Source: Moraxellaceae bacterium AER2_44_116 (lineage in GTDB: Bacteria > Pseudomonadota > Gammaproteobacteria > Pseudomonadales > Moraxellaceae). From it: 64,000 nt of DNA. Shown one piece after another: positions 16,370 through 25,872 of the stretch. The stretch lies in the NCBI GenBank assembly GCA_006546595.1, contig VIAD01000015.1:6991-70990 (forward strand), written 5' to 3'. The notes beneath the pieces were generated by a model, which saw nothing but the letters and a program-made list of their open reading frames with translations, was not told where the DNA came from and ran no database searches. The translations under genes and the position numbers were made by a program. Every line of letters starts with the position of its first letter. Within the stretch, counting starts at the first letter, position 1.

Positions 16370-17323
16370 CTACAACACACCATAACTCATAATGCGCTCT
16401 AAACGACGCTCACATAATGTGCTGTCGTCCATGCTACGCAGGCGTTTAAGTTGTTTGGCCAACGCTTTACGTAAATTATCAGCCATGAGGCTGACATCGC
16501 GATGTGCGCCGCCTAAAGGCTCGGGCACTAAATCATCGACAAAACCTAACTCATTGAGTCGTTGTGCGGTTAAACCCATCGCATCAGCAGCATCAGCGGC
16601 TTTCTCAGCGGTTTTCCATAAAATGGACGCGCAGCCTTCAGGTGAAATCACCGAATAAATACTGTATTGCAACATCAATAATGCATCACCGACACCAATC
16701 GCTAACGCACCACCAGAGCCACCTTCACCCACGACCGTCGCAATAATCGGCACTTTTAACCGTGACATCACCGCCAAGTTACGGGCAATGGCTTCACTTT
16801 GGCCACGCTCTTCGGCTTCAATACCCGGGTATGCACCGGGGGTATCAATAAAGGTAAAAATAGGTAGCTTAAAGCGTTCAGCCATTTCCATTAACCGTAA
16901 GGCTTTGCGATAACCCTCAGGATTAGGCATACCAAAATTACGCCGAAACTTTTCGCGGGCATCACGGCCTTTTTGATGGCCAATCACCATGACAGGCTCA
17001 CCTTGAAAACGGGCTAGACCACCGACAATGGCGGCATCATCTCTAAAGCTACGGTCGCCGTGTAATTCATGAAAATCAGTAAAAATATGCTGAATATAAT
17101 CTAAGGTATAAGGACGTTTAGGATGACGTGCTAACTGGGCAACTTGCCACGCACTGAGATTAACAAATATTTGCTCAGTTAACGCCAAGTTACTTTGTTC
17201 TAAACGACGAATTTCATCGCCCAATTTTAGCGCGCTATTGCTGTTGGCTAAGGCTTGTAATGCTTGAATTTGACCTTCGAGTTCTGCAATCGGTTGTTCA
17301 AAATCCAAAAAGTTTGGGTTCAT
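16370..17323 (-). CDS. accA: Acetyl-CoA carboxylase carboxyltransferase, alpha subunit
   Basis: Alpha subunit of the carboxyltransferase that moves the carboxyl group from biotin to acetyl-CoA, the first committed step of fatty acid synthesis; its partner AccD is not in the window. 317 residues, as in E. coli. The N-terminal helical segment (FLDFEQPIAELEGQIQAL) is followed by the crotonase-like core with RPYTLDYIQHIFTDFHELHG, GHQKGRDAREKFRRNFGMP, IDTPGAYPGIEAEERGQSEA and VVGEGGSGGALAIGVGD. It follows dnaE by 63 bases. Confidence 0.98.
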   Translation of the reverse strand: MNPNFLDFEQPIAELEGQIQALQALANSNSALKLGDEIRRLEQSNLALTEQIFVNLSAWQVAQLARHPKRPYTLDYIQHIFTDFHELHGDRSFRDDAAIVGGLARFQGEPVMVIGHQKGRDAREKFRRNFGMPNPEGYRKALRLMEMAERFKLPIFTFIDTPGAYPGIEAEERGQSEAIARNLAVMSRLKVPIIATVVGEGGSGGALAIGVGDALLMLQYSIYSVISPEGCASILWKTAEKAADAADAMGLTAQRLNELGFVDDLVPEPLGGAHRDVSLMADNLRKALAKQLKRLRSMDDSTLCERRLERIMSYGVL

Positions 17324-17386
17324 CTGCTCGTTCCTAATTCGTACATCATGATGACAATGAAGAATTCCAATAGGACTGGATAAGTC

Positions 17387-20300
17387 TTATTGATATACAA
17401 GGCGCAAGGCCGTATTGCCATACCATTGTTTTAAGCGTTTGATTAAATCGTCGTGTGGGTAGATACGCCAGTTATCCCCACACTGTAGCACGGCTGTCGC
17501 ACTTGTGTGTTGACAGCGCAGGTGCAAACTGACGCTTTTTTGGCCATTTGTCGGTTGAAATTTAGCAAATAGTTGTCGTAAGTCAATAATAGCTGGTGCT
17601 GTTAACTGACTCAGGTTTAATGTCAGCTCGACGGTGCGCACCGAACTCATGCGCGCATCCATCAAGGTATAGGCTTTTTTTGCCGTGACACGCAAGCCAC
17701 CTTTGAAGTCATCAGGACTCACTTCGGCTTCAACAATAATGACGTTATCAACAATCAATAGCTCTTTGACTTGCTCATAGACTTCGCCAAAAAAGCTCGC
17801 TTCTACCCGTCCACTGCGATCATCTAATAACACAATGGCGCGTGTGCCGCGAGGGCCTTTAAACAAGCGCACATCCATCACCAAGCCCATCAGGGTGATA
17901 CTTTGGCCACGTCGGGTAGGCTGTAAATCACAAAGTTTTACGCCAACATAACGCTTTAACTCGTCATAATACTGGTCGATTGGATGACCTGTTAAATATA
18001 AACCGAGGGTGTCTTTTTCGCCTTGCAGCCGTTCATCATCCGTCCATTGCAACATGGAGACATATTGATTATTCGGTGTTGCTTCAACGACATCACCAAA
18101 CAAATCCATCATGCCTGCGTTTTGATTACGGTTTTGTTGTTCTGCCGCTTTCACCGCTTCACTCAAGGTCGCCATAATCGAGGCACGATGCACACCCGTC
18201 ATGGTGTCCATTGCCCCTGCTTTAATCAATCCTTCGAGTGTGCGTTTATTGGCTTTTCTCAGGTCAATGCGGCGGCAAAAATCGAAAATATCGCTAAAAT
18301 CCCCGTTTTTACGGGCATTGATAATCGACTCAAGAGGCCCTTCACCCACCCCTTTAATCGCGCCTAAACCGTAGACAATGGTTTCGTTAAAGGGGACAAA
18401 TTTGTATTGCGAATGGTTAACATCGGGCGAGACGATAGGAATCCCCATGTTGCGGCATTCTTCAATAAACACCACCACATTGTCGGTATTATTCATCTCG
18501 GCAGAGAGCACCGCAGCCATAAACTCCGCAGGGTATTTTTGTTTTAAGTACGCCGTTTGATACGATACTAAGGCATAAGCTGCCGAGTGTGATTTGTTAA
18601 AGCCGTAGCCTGCGAACTTTTCCATCAAATCAAAAATGCCGCCTGCTTGATTGGCATCAACGCCGCGAGAACTTGAACCTTCCATAAACTTAACGCGTTC
18701 TTTTGCCATTTCTTCGGGTTTTTTCTTACCCATTGCGCGTCGTAACATATCCGCGCCACCGAGCGAATAATTCGCCAAGACCTGAGCAATTTGCATGACC
18801 TGTTCTTGATATAAAATCACGCCATAGGTATTCACCAGAACAGGCTCTAAATCAGGATGCGGAAAAGCGACATCGGCACGACCATGTTTACGATTGATAA
18901 AATCATCCACCATGCCCGACTCTAAAGGGCCGGGACGATACAAGGCCACCAAAGCAATAATGTCTTCAAAACACGAAGGTTTCAGCTTTTTCAGCAGCTC
19001 TTTCATGCCGCGCGATTCCAACTGAAACACCGCCGTTGTTTTGCCCTCCTGTAACATTTGAAAGGTTTTTTTATCATCGAGCGGAATTTTTTCAATATCT
19101 AAGGGTTCTTCACCTAATGCTTTGCGTTTGGCATTAATATTGACCAATGCCCAATCTAAAATCGTCAGTGTCCGTAAACCCAAAAAGTCGAATTTGACGA
19201 GGCCAACCGACTCCACATCGTCTTTATCGAGTTGACTGACCCATTTACCATCTTCATCACAATAGACCGCGGTAAAATCCGTCAGCTTACCCGGTGCGAT
19301 TAACACTCCGCCCGCATGTTTGCCCACACCACGCGTTAAACCTTCAAGCGTCAGAGCCATTTCCCAAATTTCGTTGGCATCTTCAAAATCACGTTCACTG
19401 GGATTACTCAATAAATCATTGAGTTGCGCCTCTTCTTTACGCGCTTCTTCTAAAGAAATACCGGGTGTTTTTGGGATTAATTTGGAGATTCTATCGGCGA
19501 GAAAATACGGCTTACTTTGCACCCGCGCCACATCACGTACCACCGCTTTCGCAGCCATCGTACCAAAGGTAATGATTTGCGAAACCGCTTCTCGACCATA
19601 ATGATTGGCCACATAATCAATCACGCGGTCACGGCCATCCATACAAAAGTCGATATCGAAGTCGGGCATGGATACCCGTTCTGGATTGAGAAAACGCTCA
19701 AACAGTAAATCGTATTTAATGGGATCTAAATCAGTAATTTTTAACACATAAGCAACTAAAGAACCTGCGCCTGAACCCCGTCCCGGCCCAACAGGCACAC
19801 CGTTATTTTTTGCCCACGCAATAAAATCCATCACAATCAAAAAGTAACCCGGAAAACCCATTTGATTGATGATTTTCAATTCAAAATCTAAACGATCATG
19901 ATACTGTGTTGATGTTTTAGGAAAGGTGGGGTCGTTACGGTCAAATAATTTATCTAAGCGTTCTTCGAGTCCTTTGCGTGAAATATCAACAAAAAACTCC
20001 TCCATCGTCATGCCTGCGGGAATCGGATAGTCAGGCAAAAAGCTTTTCCCTAAACGCACACTCACCGAACAACGCTTGGCGATTTCCATCGTATTTTCAA
20101 TGGCTTCAGGAATATCACTGAACAACTCCGCCATTTGCTCTGGCGTTTTTAGATATTGCTCTGGGCTGTAATCGCGGGGTCTTTTCGGGTCGCCTAAGAC
20201 ATAACCTTGAGAAATACAGACCCGTACTTCATGGGCTTCAAACTCAGCCGAATTTAAAAAACGCACGTCATTGGTCGCCACAACGGGACAATCACACTGC

Positions 20301-20848
20301 GTGGCTAAATTCACAGCCGCATGAACAAAGGCTTCATCCCCTGCACGGCTTGTCCGTTGCAATTCTAAATATAAACGATCAGGAAACGCTGATAACCAAT
20401 GATTCAGCACAGGAATAGCCAATGAACTATCCGAACATAATAATAATGCACCGATGTGACTATGCTTACCTAACAGGACGATCAAGCCTTCGTTGACTGC
20501 TTCTAACCATGCGCGTTGCACAATGGGCTTACCCAGTTGTTGGCCATCAATAAAGCCTTTAGAGACAATATGAATCAGATTAAAATAACCTGTTTCATTC
20601 ATTGCCAACACGGTGACTAAATAGACTTCTGTGCCTTCGGCCACCCACAAATCTGCGCCAAAAATCGGCTTTACACCTTTACTTTGCGCGGCTTTATAAA
20701 ACTTGACTAAACCATACAGATTACTTAAATCCGTTAATGCCAAAGCAGGCATTTCTGCTTTTTGACAGGCTTTCACGACATCGCCCACACGCACCAGTGA
20801 ATCAACCAGCGAAAACTCACTATGTAAACGTAAGTGAACAAAACTCAT
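17387..20848 (-). CDS. dnaE: DNA polymerase III, alpha subunit
   Basis: Catalytic subunit of the replicative polymerase, 1153 residues. The PHP domain begins FVHLRLHSEFSLVDS (1-270). The polymerase core has GPGRGSGAGSLVAYVL and the catalytic aspartates in PDFDIDFCMDGRDRV near residue 400. GVGKHAGGVLIAP, YQEQVMQIAQVLANYSLGGA and the thumb/fingers AMGKKKPEEMAKERVKFMEG are textbook DnaE1. A helix-hairpin-helix region, an OB fold (SITLMGLVMDVRLF) and a short C-terminal tail follow. The proofreading exonuclease would be a separate DnaQ. It is the first gene of dnaE-accA-tilS. Confidence 0.99.
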   Translation of the reverse strand: MSFVHLRLHSEFSLVDSLVRVGDVVKACQKAEMPALALTDLSNLYGLVKFYKAAQSKGVKPIFGADLWVAEGTEVYLVTVLAMNETGYFNLIHIVSKGFIDGQQLGKPIVQRAWLEAVNEGLIVLLGKHSHIGALLLCSDSSLAIPVLNHWLSAFPDRLYLELQRTSRAGDEAFVHAAVNLATQCDCPVVATNDVRFLNSAEFEAHEVRVCISQGYVLGDPKRPRDYSPEQYLKTPEQMAELFSDIPEAIENTMEIAKRCSVSVRLGKSFLPDYPIPAGMTMEEFFVDISRKGLEERLDKLFDRNDPTFPKTSTQYHDRLDFELKIINQMGFPGYFLIVMDFIAWAKNNGVPVGPGRGSGAGSLVAYVLKITDLDPIKYDLLFERFLNPERVSMPDFDIDFCMDGRDRVIDYVANHYGREAVSQIITFGTMAAKAVVRDVARVQSKPYFLADRISKLIPKTPGISLEEARKEEAQLNDLLSNPSERDFEDANEIWEMALTLEGLTRGVGKHAGGVLIAPGKLTDFTAVYCDEDGKWVSQLDKDDVESVGLVKFDFLGLRTLTILDWALVNINAKRKALGEEPLDIEKIPLDDKKTFQMLQEGKTTAVFQLESRGMKELLKKLKPSCFEDIIALVALYRPGPLESGMVDDFINRKHGRADVAFPHPDLEPVLVNTYGVILYQEQVMQIAQVLANYSLGGADMLRRAMGKKKPEEMAKERVKFMEGSSSRGVDANQAGGIFDLMEKFAGYGFNKSHSAAYALVSYQTAYLKQKYPAEFMAAVLSAEMNNTDNVVVFIEECRNMGIPIVSPDVNHSQYKFVPFNETIVYGLGAIKGVGEGPLESIINARKNGDFSDIFDFCRRIDLRKANKRTLEGLIKAGAMDTMTGVHRASIMATLSEAVKAAEQQNRNQNAGMMDLFGDVVEATPNNQYVSMLQWTDDERLQGEKDTLGLYLTGHPIDQYYDELKRYVGVKLCDLQPTRRGQSITLMGLVMDVRLFKGPRGTRAIVLLDDRSGRVEASFFGEVYEQVKELLIVDNVIIVEAEVSPDDFKGGLRVTAKKAYTLMDARMSSVRTVELTLNLSQLTAPAIIDLRQLFAKFQPTNGQKSVSLHLRCQHTSATAVLQCGDNWRIYPHDDLIKRLKQWYGNTALRLVYQ

Positions 20849-20948
20849 AAGCCAACCTCAGACATCAAACAAAAGGTATTTTCAGGGCGCGATGATAGCA
20901 TTTTCAAAGTTTGTGGGGTATTTTGGATAGACTTTGATTTTTTAACTC

Positions 20949-21078
20949 AGGACTTACGCATCGCACCGCGATTAGCGCGTTTTGTGAATCTCCCCTAACC
21001 CCTCTTTCAAAAAGAGGGGGACTCCCCCCCCTTTAGTAAAGGGGGCTGGGGGGATTTAGCGATAACCGCGTAAGTCCT
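20949..21078. mobile_element. MITE-like element with 11-base terminal inverted repeats
   Basis: About 130 bases bounded by perfect inverted repeats AGGACTTACGC (20949-20959) and GCGTAAGTCCT (21068-21078). The inside holds GCGATTAGCGCG near the left end and a C-rich/G-rich internal inverted segment (around 20990-21055, CCCCTAACCCCTC and CTGGGGGGATT). It has no coding capacity. A degenerate relative is at 5208-5273. It separates dnaE from the CHAD gene and ends 17 bases before that gene's start, so it supplies the CHAD gene's leader. Confidence 0.75.
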
Positions 21079-21095
21079 AAACTGAAGACTATGCC

Positions 21096-21872
21096 ATGTC
21101 GAGTATTTACCCGTTACTAAGCCGTGAAATACATCGGCTTCATGGTCAGTTTGTGGATTGTCAGTCGCAATTAACACAGTTAGCAGAGCATCCTGAAGCC
21201 TTGCACGACTTGCGTGTCAGCCTGCGACAATTACGCAGTTTATTACGGCCATTACGCCATTTTCCAGAAATTGCAGCCTTTGATGCGGTGTTATCGAAGG
21301 TCATTAGCCAAAGTAATCGTGTTCGAGACATGGAAGTGTTGGTTGCCGAACTACAAGCTAAACAACAGGCTACGCTCTACCAACACTATCAGTTGCAGTT
21401 AACGAGCTTCTATAGCTTATTGGCCGCACACATTGAAACTGATATTGAGTTGATTATTCAACGCTTAATGACACTACCGTTATATTGGCAACATCATTCC
21501 GCTGTTTTACCACATAAAAAACTCGAAAAGCATGTTGTGCGTTATTGTCTTCATTATCAGCAACAGTTAAAAAAACATCTCAAAAGTAAGAAAACGATCG
21601 ACAAGCACCATTTACGGTTATTGGTGAAGAAACTGCGCTACGCGTTAGAAAGTTATGGGCAATTTTTGACGTTGAATCCCAAACTGCAAATACAACTCAA
21701 AAAAACACAAGAGGCGATTGGCAATTGGCATGATCGTTCGGTATGGCTAGAACTGGCTAACCATGAGGAAGCATTACAGGTGTTAGTGACAACATGGCAA
21801 ACGGAACTACAACACCATGAGCATCTTGCGGATAAACAATTGGGGAAACTGTTGAGAAGGCTTAGAGAATAG
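21096..21872 (+). CDS. CHAD-domain protein
   Basis: 258-residue all-helical protein of the CHAD family (conserved histidine alpha-helical domain), which binds inorganic polyphosphate and is often linked to CYTH/triphosphate tunnel enzymes. The family hallmarks are the early ALHDLRVSLRQLRSLLRPLRHF, with His and Arg residues for phosphate binding, NRVRDMEVLVAEL, and the second-half repeat DKHHLRLLVKKLRYALES and IGNWHDRSVWLELA. No CYTH domain is fused. The start is directly after a MITE-like element. Its role here is unknown; association with polyphosphate granules is a reasonable inference. Confidence 0.88.
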   Translation: MSSIYPLLSREIHRLHGQFVDCQSQLTQLAEHPEALHDLRVSLRQLRSLLRPLRHFPEIAAFDAVLSKVISQSNRVRDMEVLVAELQAKQQATLYQHYQLQLTSFYSLLAAHIETDIELIIQRLMTLPLYWQHHSAVLPHKKLEKHVVRYCLHYQQQLKKHLKSKKTIDKHHLRLLVKKLRYALESYGQFLTLNPKLQIQLKKTQEAIGNWHDRSVWLELANHEEALQVLVTTWQTELQHHEHLADKQLGKLLRRLRE

Positions 21873-21883
21873 GGATTATTTAT

Positions 21884-21905
21884 GTAGTGCGCGATGCGCA
21901 CCCTA
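21884..21905. repeat. Short palindromic repeat, family 3, copy 1
   Basis: GTAGTGCGCGATGCGCACCCTAC: arms GTGCGC/GCGCAC with a GTAG...CTAC frame, 11 bases after the CHAD stop. A related copy is at 22671-22690. Confidence 0.55.
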
Positions 21906-22018
21906 CGTTTACTCAATAACATAAAAATCTGGCTATGATTTTGACTGTTATTTATAAAGGATTAACCGATAGCTCTAATAAAGCTGAATTTCTTAGTAAT
22001 AGGAGTATTTAGCAAATA

Positions 22019-22612
22019 TTAAGGATACATTATGTATCTTTCATCGAGGCTTACAAGCAACTCCAGAATCTCTTGTTTTAAACGACTCTTTTTAGCACGA
22101 TACTCTTCATTGGTAAGTCCTTTCAGTTCCTCAAATTCCACATCATACATCTCATATTTTCTATGAAACATAAATGGAGAAAATATACTAACACCAAACA
22201 TTTTTCCATCGGAAATAGTAAAATTTAAACCTGCATCATCAGAAATATGTGATCCATTTACTTTATTTCCAAATTCTTTTCTAACTGAAAAACCTCTGCG
22301 CTTAAGCTCTTTTTTGAGATCATCTAAGCACCAATCATTAATATATTTACCGTATAATGTCAACTGGGAAAAAAAACGATCACCGATATGTATAACATCA
22401 ACATTTCTGTGTTCGTCATAAGCAATAATTATCTCATCTCCGTCTCCACAATTACGATAATCATCTTGAAGAAAGGTTTTTGAGCACTCAAACGTATTGA
22501 CTAACATAGGTTGTGCACTACTTATACTTTTCATAGCACTAATTGCATCGTTTCTAGTCATACCTAACATCAAGCTGCCTAGACCAATGCCAGGTTTAAC
22601 TTCAAAACTCAC
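22019..22612 (-). CDS. AT-rich orphan protein of unknown function
   Basis: 197-residue soluble protein. The N-terminus FEVKPGIGLGSLMLGMTRNDA has the glycine-rich GxGLGxLxLGMxR pattern seen at the start of several small secreted or immunity-type proteins, but I cannot assign a family. Two cysteines (around 44 and 56) and a central ISDDAGLNFTISDGKMFGVSIFSPFMF beta-rich segment are visible, then a charged helical tail (LKGLTNEEYRAKKSRLKQEIL). Its codon use is clearly more AT-rich than that of neighbouring rnhB, suggesting recent acquisition. It sits between the CHAD gene and rnhB, flanked on both sides by family-3 repeats. Confidence 0.7.
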   Translation of the reverse strand: MSFEVKPGIGLGSLMLGMTRNDAISAMKSISSAQPMLVNTFECSKTFLQDDYRNCGDGDEIIIAYDEHRNVDVIHIGDRFFSQLTLYGKYINDWCLDDLKKELKRRGFSVRKEFGNKVNGSHISDDAGLNFTISDGKMFGVSIFSPFMFHRKYEMYDVEFEELKGLTNEEYRAKKSRLKQEILELLVSLDERYIMYP

Positions 22613-22670
22613 GTTTTACTCCTTAAAAAGTGAAATTGCTCATTTTGCCTAACCAATATTTTAGTTTCGT

Positions 22671-22690
22671 AGGGTGCGTACCACGCACCA
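22671..22690. repeat. Short palindromic repeat, family 3, copy 2
   Basis: GTAGGGTGCGTACCACGCACC: GGTGCG/CGCACC inverted arms, related to the copy at 21884-21905. The two copies bracket the AT-rich orphan gene. Confidence 0.5.
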
Positions 22691-22730
22691 TCATTGATTA
22701 TTGCTAGCTCGTAAAAACCACCTACCTCAA

Positions 22731-23339
22731 TCACAATCCCGACAACCGCCGTCCCAACTCATCCCGCACAGGCGCAAACGAACGACGATGTTCCATAATA
22801 GGCCCATGCTTTCGCAAAGCCTCTAAATGTTTCGCTGTCGGATAGCCCTTATGGTCAGCAAAGCCATAATGTGGATATTTATCATGTAGTTCCAACATTT
22901 CGGCATCGCGCGCAACTTTCGCTAAAATACTCGCCGCGCTAATGGCCGCTACCAAGGCATCCCCTTTGACTATCGCTTGTGAGGGATATGTTAAAATCGG
23001 GCATTTATTACCATCAATCAACACATACTCAGGCGATATCGTCAAACCATTGACCGCACGCTGCATCGCTAACATCGTTGCTTTTAAAATATTAACTTCA
23101 TCAATTTCTAAGCGTTCAGCGCGACCTAAACTCCATGCTAAAGCACGCGCTTTAATTTCGACCGCCAAGGCTTCACGCTTCTTTTCAGTCAGCTTTTTTG
23201 AGTCGTTTAAACCTGCAATGGGGTCATTAGGGTCAAGAATAACCGCTGACGTAACAACTGCCCCCACTAAAGGGCCTCTACCCACTTCATCGACACCCGC
23301 AATGAGACGATACTGTTGCAAAATTTGAGCTAATTCCAT
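22731..23339 (-). CDS. rnhB: Ribonuclease HII
   Basis: Removes ribonucleotides misincorporated in DNA and cleaves RNA in RNA-DNA hybrids. 202 residues. The catalytic acids are in IAGVDEVGRGPLVGAVV (D17, E18), YVLIDGNKCP (central Asp) and AKVARDAEMLELH. The KYPHYGFADHKGYPTAKH segment near the C-terminus is typical. It follows lpxB by about 30 bases, as in E. coli, but unlike E. coli it is separated from dnaE by the CHAD/orphan insertion. Confidence 0.97.
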   Translation of the reverse strand: MELAQILQQYRLIAGVDEVGRGPLVGAVVTSAVILDPNDPIAGLNDSKKLTEKKREALAVEIKARALAWSLGRAERLEIDEVNILKATMLAMQRAVNGLTISPEYVLIDGNKCPILTYPSQAIVKGDALVAAISAASILAKVARDAEMLELHDKYPHYGFADHKGYPTAKHLEALRKHGPIMEHRRSFAPVRDELGRRLSGL

Positions 23340-23368
23340 GTGATGCGTTCTCTTATTTGTTATGGCGG

Positions 23369-24532
23369 TTAAGCCTTTATCAGATTAATAATTGCCAATG
23401 CCCCTGTTTGACTGGCATTGACTTGTAAACTTTGATGTAACTGGGTAAATCGGGTTAATACTTGCTGACGATGGCTCGCATCATCTAACCAACCAAATGT
23501 CGCTTTAGCAATCGCTGGCGCATCCGCCGCTTGCTGAATTAACTCGGGTACTAAAGGTTCATTCGCTAACAAATTTGGCAAACTAATATATTTGGCACGC
23601 GATAATAAACGCACAATCCAATACGTTAACCAATGCAGCTTATAAATCACCACCATCGGTTTTTTCAACAACATGGCTTCTAAGGTGGCCGTGCCTGACG
23701 CTAAAATGACTACGTCCGCCGCACTCATCACCAAACGCCCTACGCCTGCCCCATAGCGATCATCAAAGACATGCGCTGTTAAACCCGCCTCGGCTAATAA
23801 GCCACTAATTTGCTGCTTTCTTAAGGGATTAATCGCAGGAATAATAAACTCAGCATGAGGATATTTCTTGAGAATTAACTGGGCGGCGGCAAATAATGGC
23901 TCGGCTAAACGCGACACCTCTCCGCCACGACTACCCGGTAATAAGGCAATTAATTGCTTATCTGCCGACAAACCCAATTGTTGACGCGCACGCTGCGTAT
24001 CATTGACCAAGGGAATACTATCCGCTAAGGGATGACCGACAAATACCGCAGGTAATTGATGTAAATCATAAAACGCTTTTTCAAACGGTAATAAACATAA
24101 CATTAAATCAATCGTTGCTTTGATGTGATGAATACGCCCTTGTCGCCATGCCCATACCGATGGACTAACATAATGTACCGTTTTAATGCCTGCTGCTTTT
24201 AACTTTGCCGCCACCCCTAAATTAAAATCGGGAGCATCAATACCAATAAAAACATCTATTTTTTCGGCAATACAACGCTGAACGACTTGCTCACGAATCG
24301 CCAATAACTCTTTAATTCGGCCTAACACTTCCACCAAGCCCATTACCGACAAACGCTCTAAAGGAAACCACGACTCACCGCCTTCGGCCATCATTTGCGA
24401 GCCACAAATACCCACAAAACGCGCATTGGGATAATGTTGTTTGAGCGCATGAATCAGACCAGCACCTAACGTGTCGCCAGAGACTTCGCCAGCCACAATG
24501 CCAAACACAAGAGGACGTTGATTATCGGACAT
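23369..24532 (-). CDS. lpxB: Lipid-A-disaccharide synthase
   Basis: Joins UDP-diacylglucosamine and lipid X to form the lipid A disaccharide at the inner face of the inner membrane. 387 residues. Family signatures are GEVSGDTLGAGLIHAL, PLERLSVMGLVEVLGR, IDAPDFNLG, YVSPSVWAWRQGRIHHIK, FVGHPLADSIP, LLPGSRGGEVSRL and SGTATLEAMLLKKPMVVIYK. It is separated from lpxA by a DNA methylase gene, which breaks the usual lpxA-lpxB adjacency. Confidence 0.97.
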   Translation of the reverse strand: MSDNQRPLVFGIVAGEVSGDTLGAGLIHALKQHYPNARFVGICGSQMMAEGGESWFPLERLSVMGLVEVLGRIKELLAIREQVVQRCIAEKIDVFIGIDAPDFNLGVAAKLKAAGIKTVHYVSPSVWAWRQGRIHHIKATIDLMLCLLPFEKAFYDLHQLPAVFVGHPLADSIPLVNDTQRARQQLGLSADKQLIALLPGSRGGEVSRLAEPLFAAAQLILKKYPHAEFIIPAINPLRKQQISGLLAEAGLTAHVFDDRYGAGVGRLVMSAADVVILASGTATLEAMLLKKPMVVIYKLHWLTYWIVRLLSRAKYISLPNLLANEPLVPELIQQAADAPAIAKATFGWLDDASHRQQVLTRFTQLHQSLQVNASQTGALAIINLIKA

Positions 24533-24551
24533 CTTAATGCCTTGTTAAATT

Positions 24552-25802
24552 TCAAGAAACGGAATGGGCATGATGGTGAAGTGCGGCTATTTCTGCAAGT
24601 CGAATTTTTTCACACATTCCCTGCACACTGAGGCCGCGATGCTTTTTTTGCGTATTAACAATCAACACAAATTCAACGGTAATCGGTTTTTTCGACACGC
24701 GTTGCGCACTGACGCGATAACGTTTATGGGCATAACACAAGACTTCGGTATGGCCACGATGTAAACACATCGCTACCATCTGTTCAATGCTAATCAAGCC
24801 TTCGGTGCTATAACTCGCTAAAATATAATGCGCATCCAAATGCGTCAGTAACGAGACAAAAGCCTGCTCCGCTTCACCACGATAATTATAGGCACTACGT
24901 CGCTCGGTACGCCAATCACGACGGATTGCACCTTTATTACGGCCTTGTATTTTCTCGGTAACTAGCGGTTTATCCCACAACGTTAAACTATTTAAGACAT
25001 GGTAATTACTGCCATAAGAGTGTTGGTTATACGGTGGGTCTAAATAGGCAATATCGACCCGCGTTTTCACCTCGGCTAATTCTTTGGCTAACGATAAGGC
25101 ATCTTGTTGATAGACATGATTCGCCCGTCGATTATCATAAAAAATGACAGGATGCAGTTGCAAGGTCGATAAAATACGCGTTAATGCCGTGCCTGTTTTA
25201 CCGCCCCAACCATTATGAAATGCTTTAAACACACCACTGGTATTACTGATATAACACGCTTGATACAGTAAGGGGGCTAATAAACACGACTTTTCAAAGG
25301 GGCTAATCAGTTGTGCTTCATCCCATATTTCTATTTGCTCACGCATCGCATCCAAGCGCAAACCATTCTCACGGGTAAAAAACATGCGATCGACTTGGGT
25401 ATCAAAATAGGTATCGTGACTCGGACATAAATGCCGTGTCACCCAATCCTCCATCGGATTAACCGCATTTAAGTAGGCAATCACATTGTCATAACCACCC
25501 AACTCTAAAAAATTAGGGCTATGATTACAACTGATATAACATTGATTTAACGCTGCTGAATAAGGCTCCCAATCATTTGACAACACCCGAAAACCGCACT
25601 TTTTTGCCATCCGTGACACCACACCGCTACCCGAAAACATATCTAAAAAAGTGGCTTGGCGAGGGTTAATACCTGTGTGATTAATGGCTTGTAAAATAAT
25701 ACTTAATAAACGGCGTTTATTGCCAATATAGGGAATAAGCTGTTGAAATACATAATCTTGGGTAGAAAAAGCGGAGTGTGCATCTTTGTGATAACGAAAC
25801 AT
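24552..25802 (-). CDS. D12-class DNA adenine methyltransferase
   Basis: 416-residue SAM-dependent DNA N6-adenine methylase of the D12 (Dam/DpnM) class. YIGNKRRL at 25-32 is the class start motif, FLDMFSGSGVVSRM (53-66, FSGSG at 56-60) is the SAM-binding loop, and the catalytic DPPY is at 255-258 in YLDPPYNQHSYGSNYHVLN. The C-terminal part has RRDWRTERRSAYNYRG and a final basic region. No restriction endonuclease gene is adjacent, so it looks like an orphan methylase. It is embedded between lpxA and lpxB on the same strand, with about 20 bases to lpxB, and probably shares the operon transcript. The target site cannot be read from sequence. Confidence 0.9.
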   Translation of the reverse strand: MFRYHKDAHSAFSTQDYVFQQLIPYIGNKRRLLSIILQAINHTGINPRQATFLDMFSGSGVVSRMAKKCGFRVLSNDWEPYSAALNQCYISCNHSPNFLELGGYDNVIAYLNAVNPMEDWVTRHLCPSHDTYFDTQVDRMFFTRENGLRLDAMREQIEIWDEAQLISPFEKSCLLAPLLYQACYISNTSGVFKAFHNGWGGKTGTALTRILSTLQLHPVIFYDNRRANHVYQQDALSLAKELAEVKTRVDIAYLDPPYNQHSYGSNYHVLNSLTLWDKPLVTEKIQGRNKGAIRRDWRTERRSAYNYRGEAEQAFVSLLTHLDAHYILASYSTEGLISIEQMVAMCLHRGHTEVLCYAHKRYRVSAQRVSKKPITVEFVLIVNTQKKHRGLSVQGMCEKIRLAEIAALHHHAHSVS

Positions 25803-25872
25803 AGAACAATACCGCGCCCATCCCTTTCCGACTCCAGAAAGAGCGATATCAAGCGATGGGCGTGAGAAAAAC

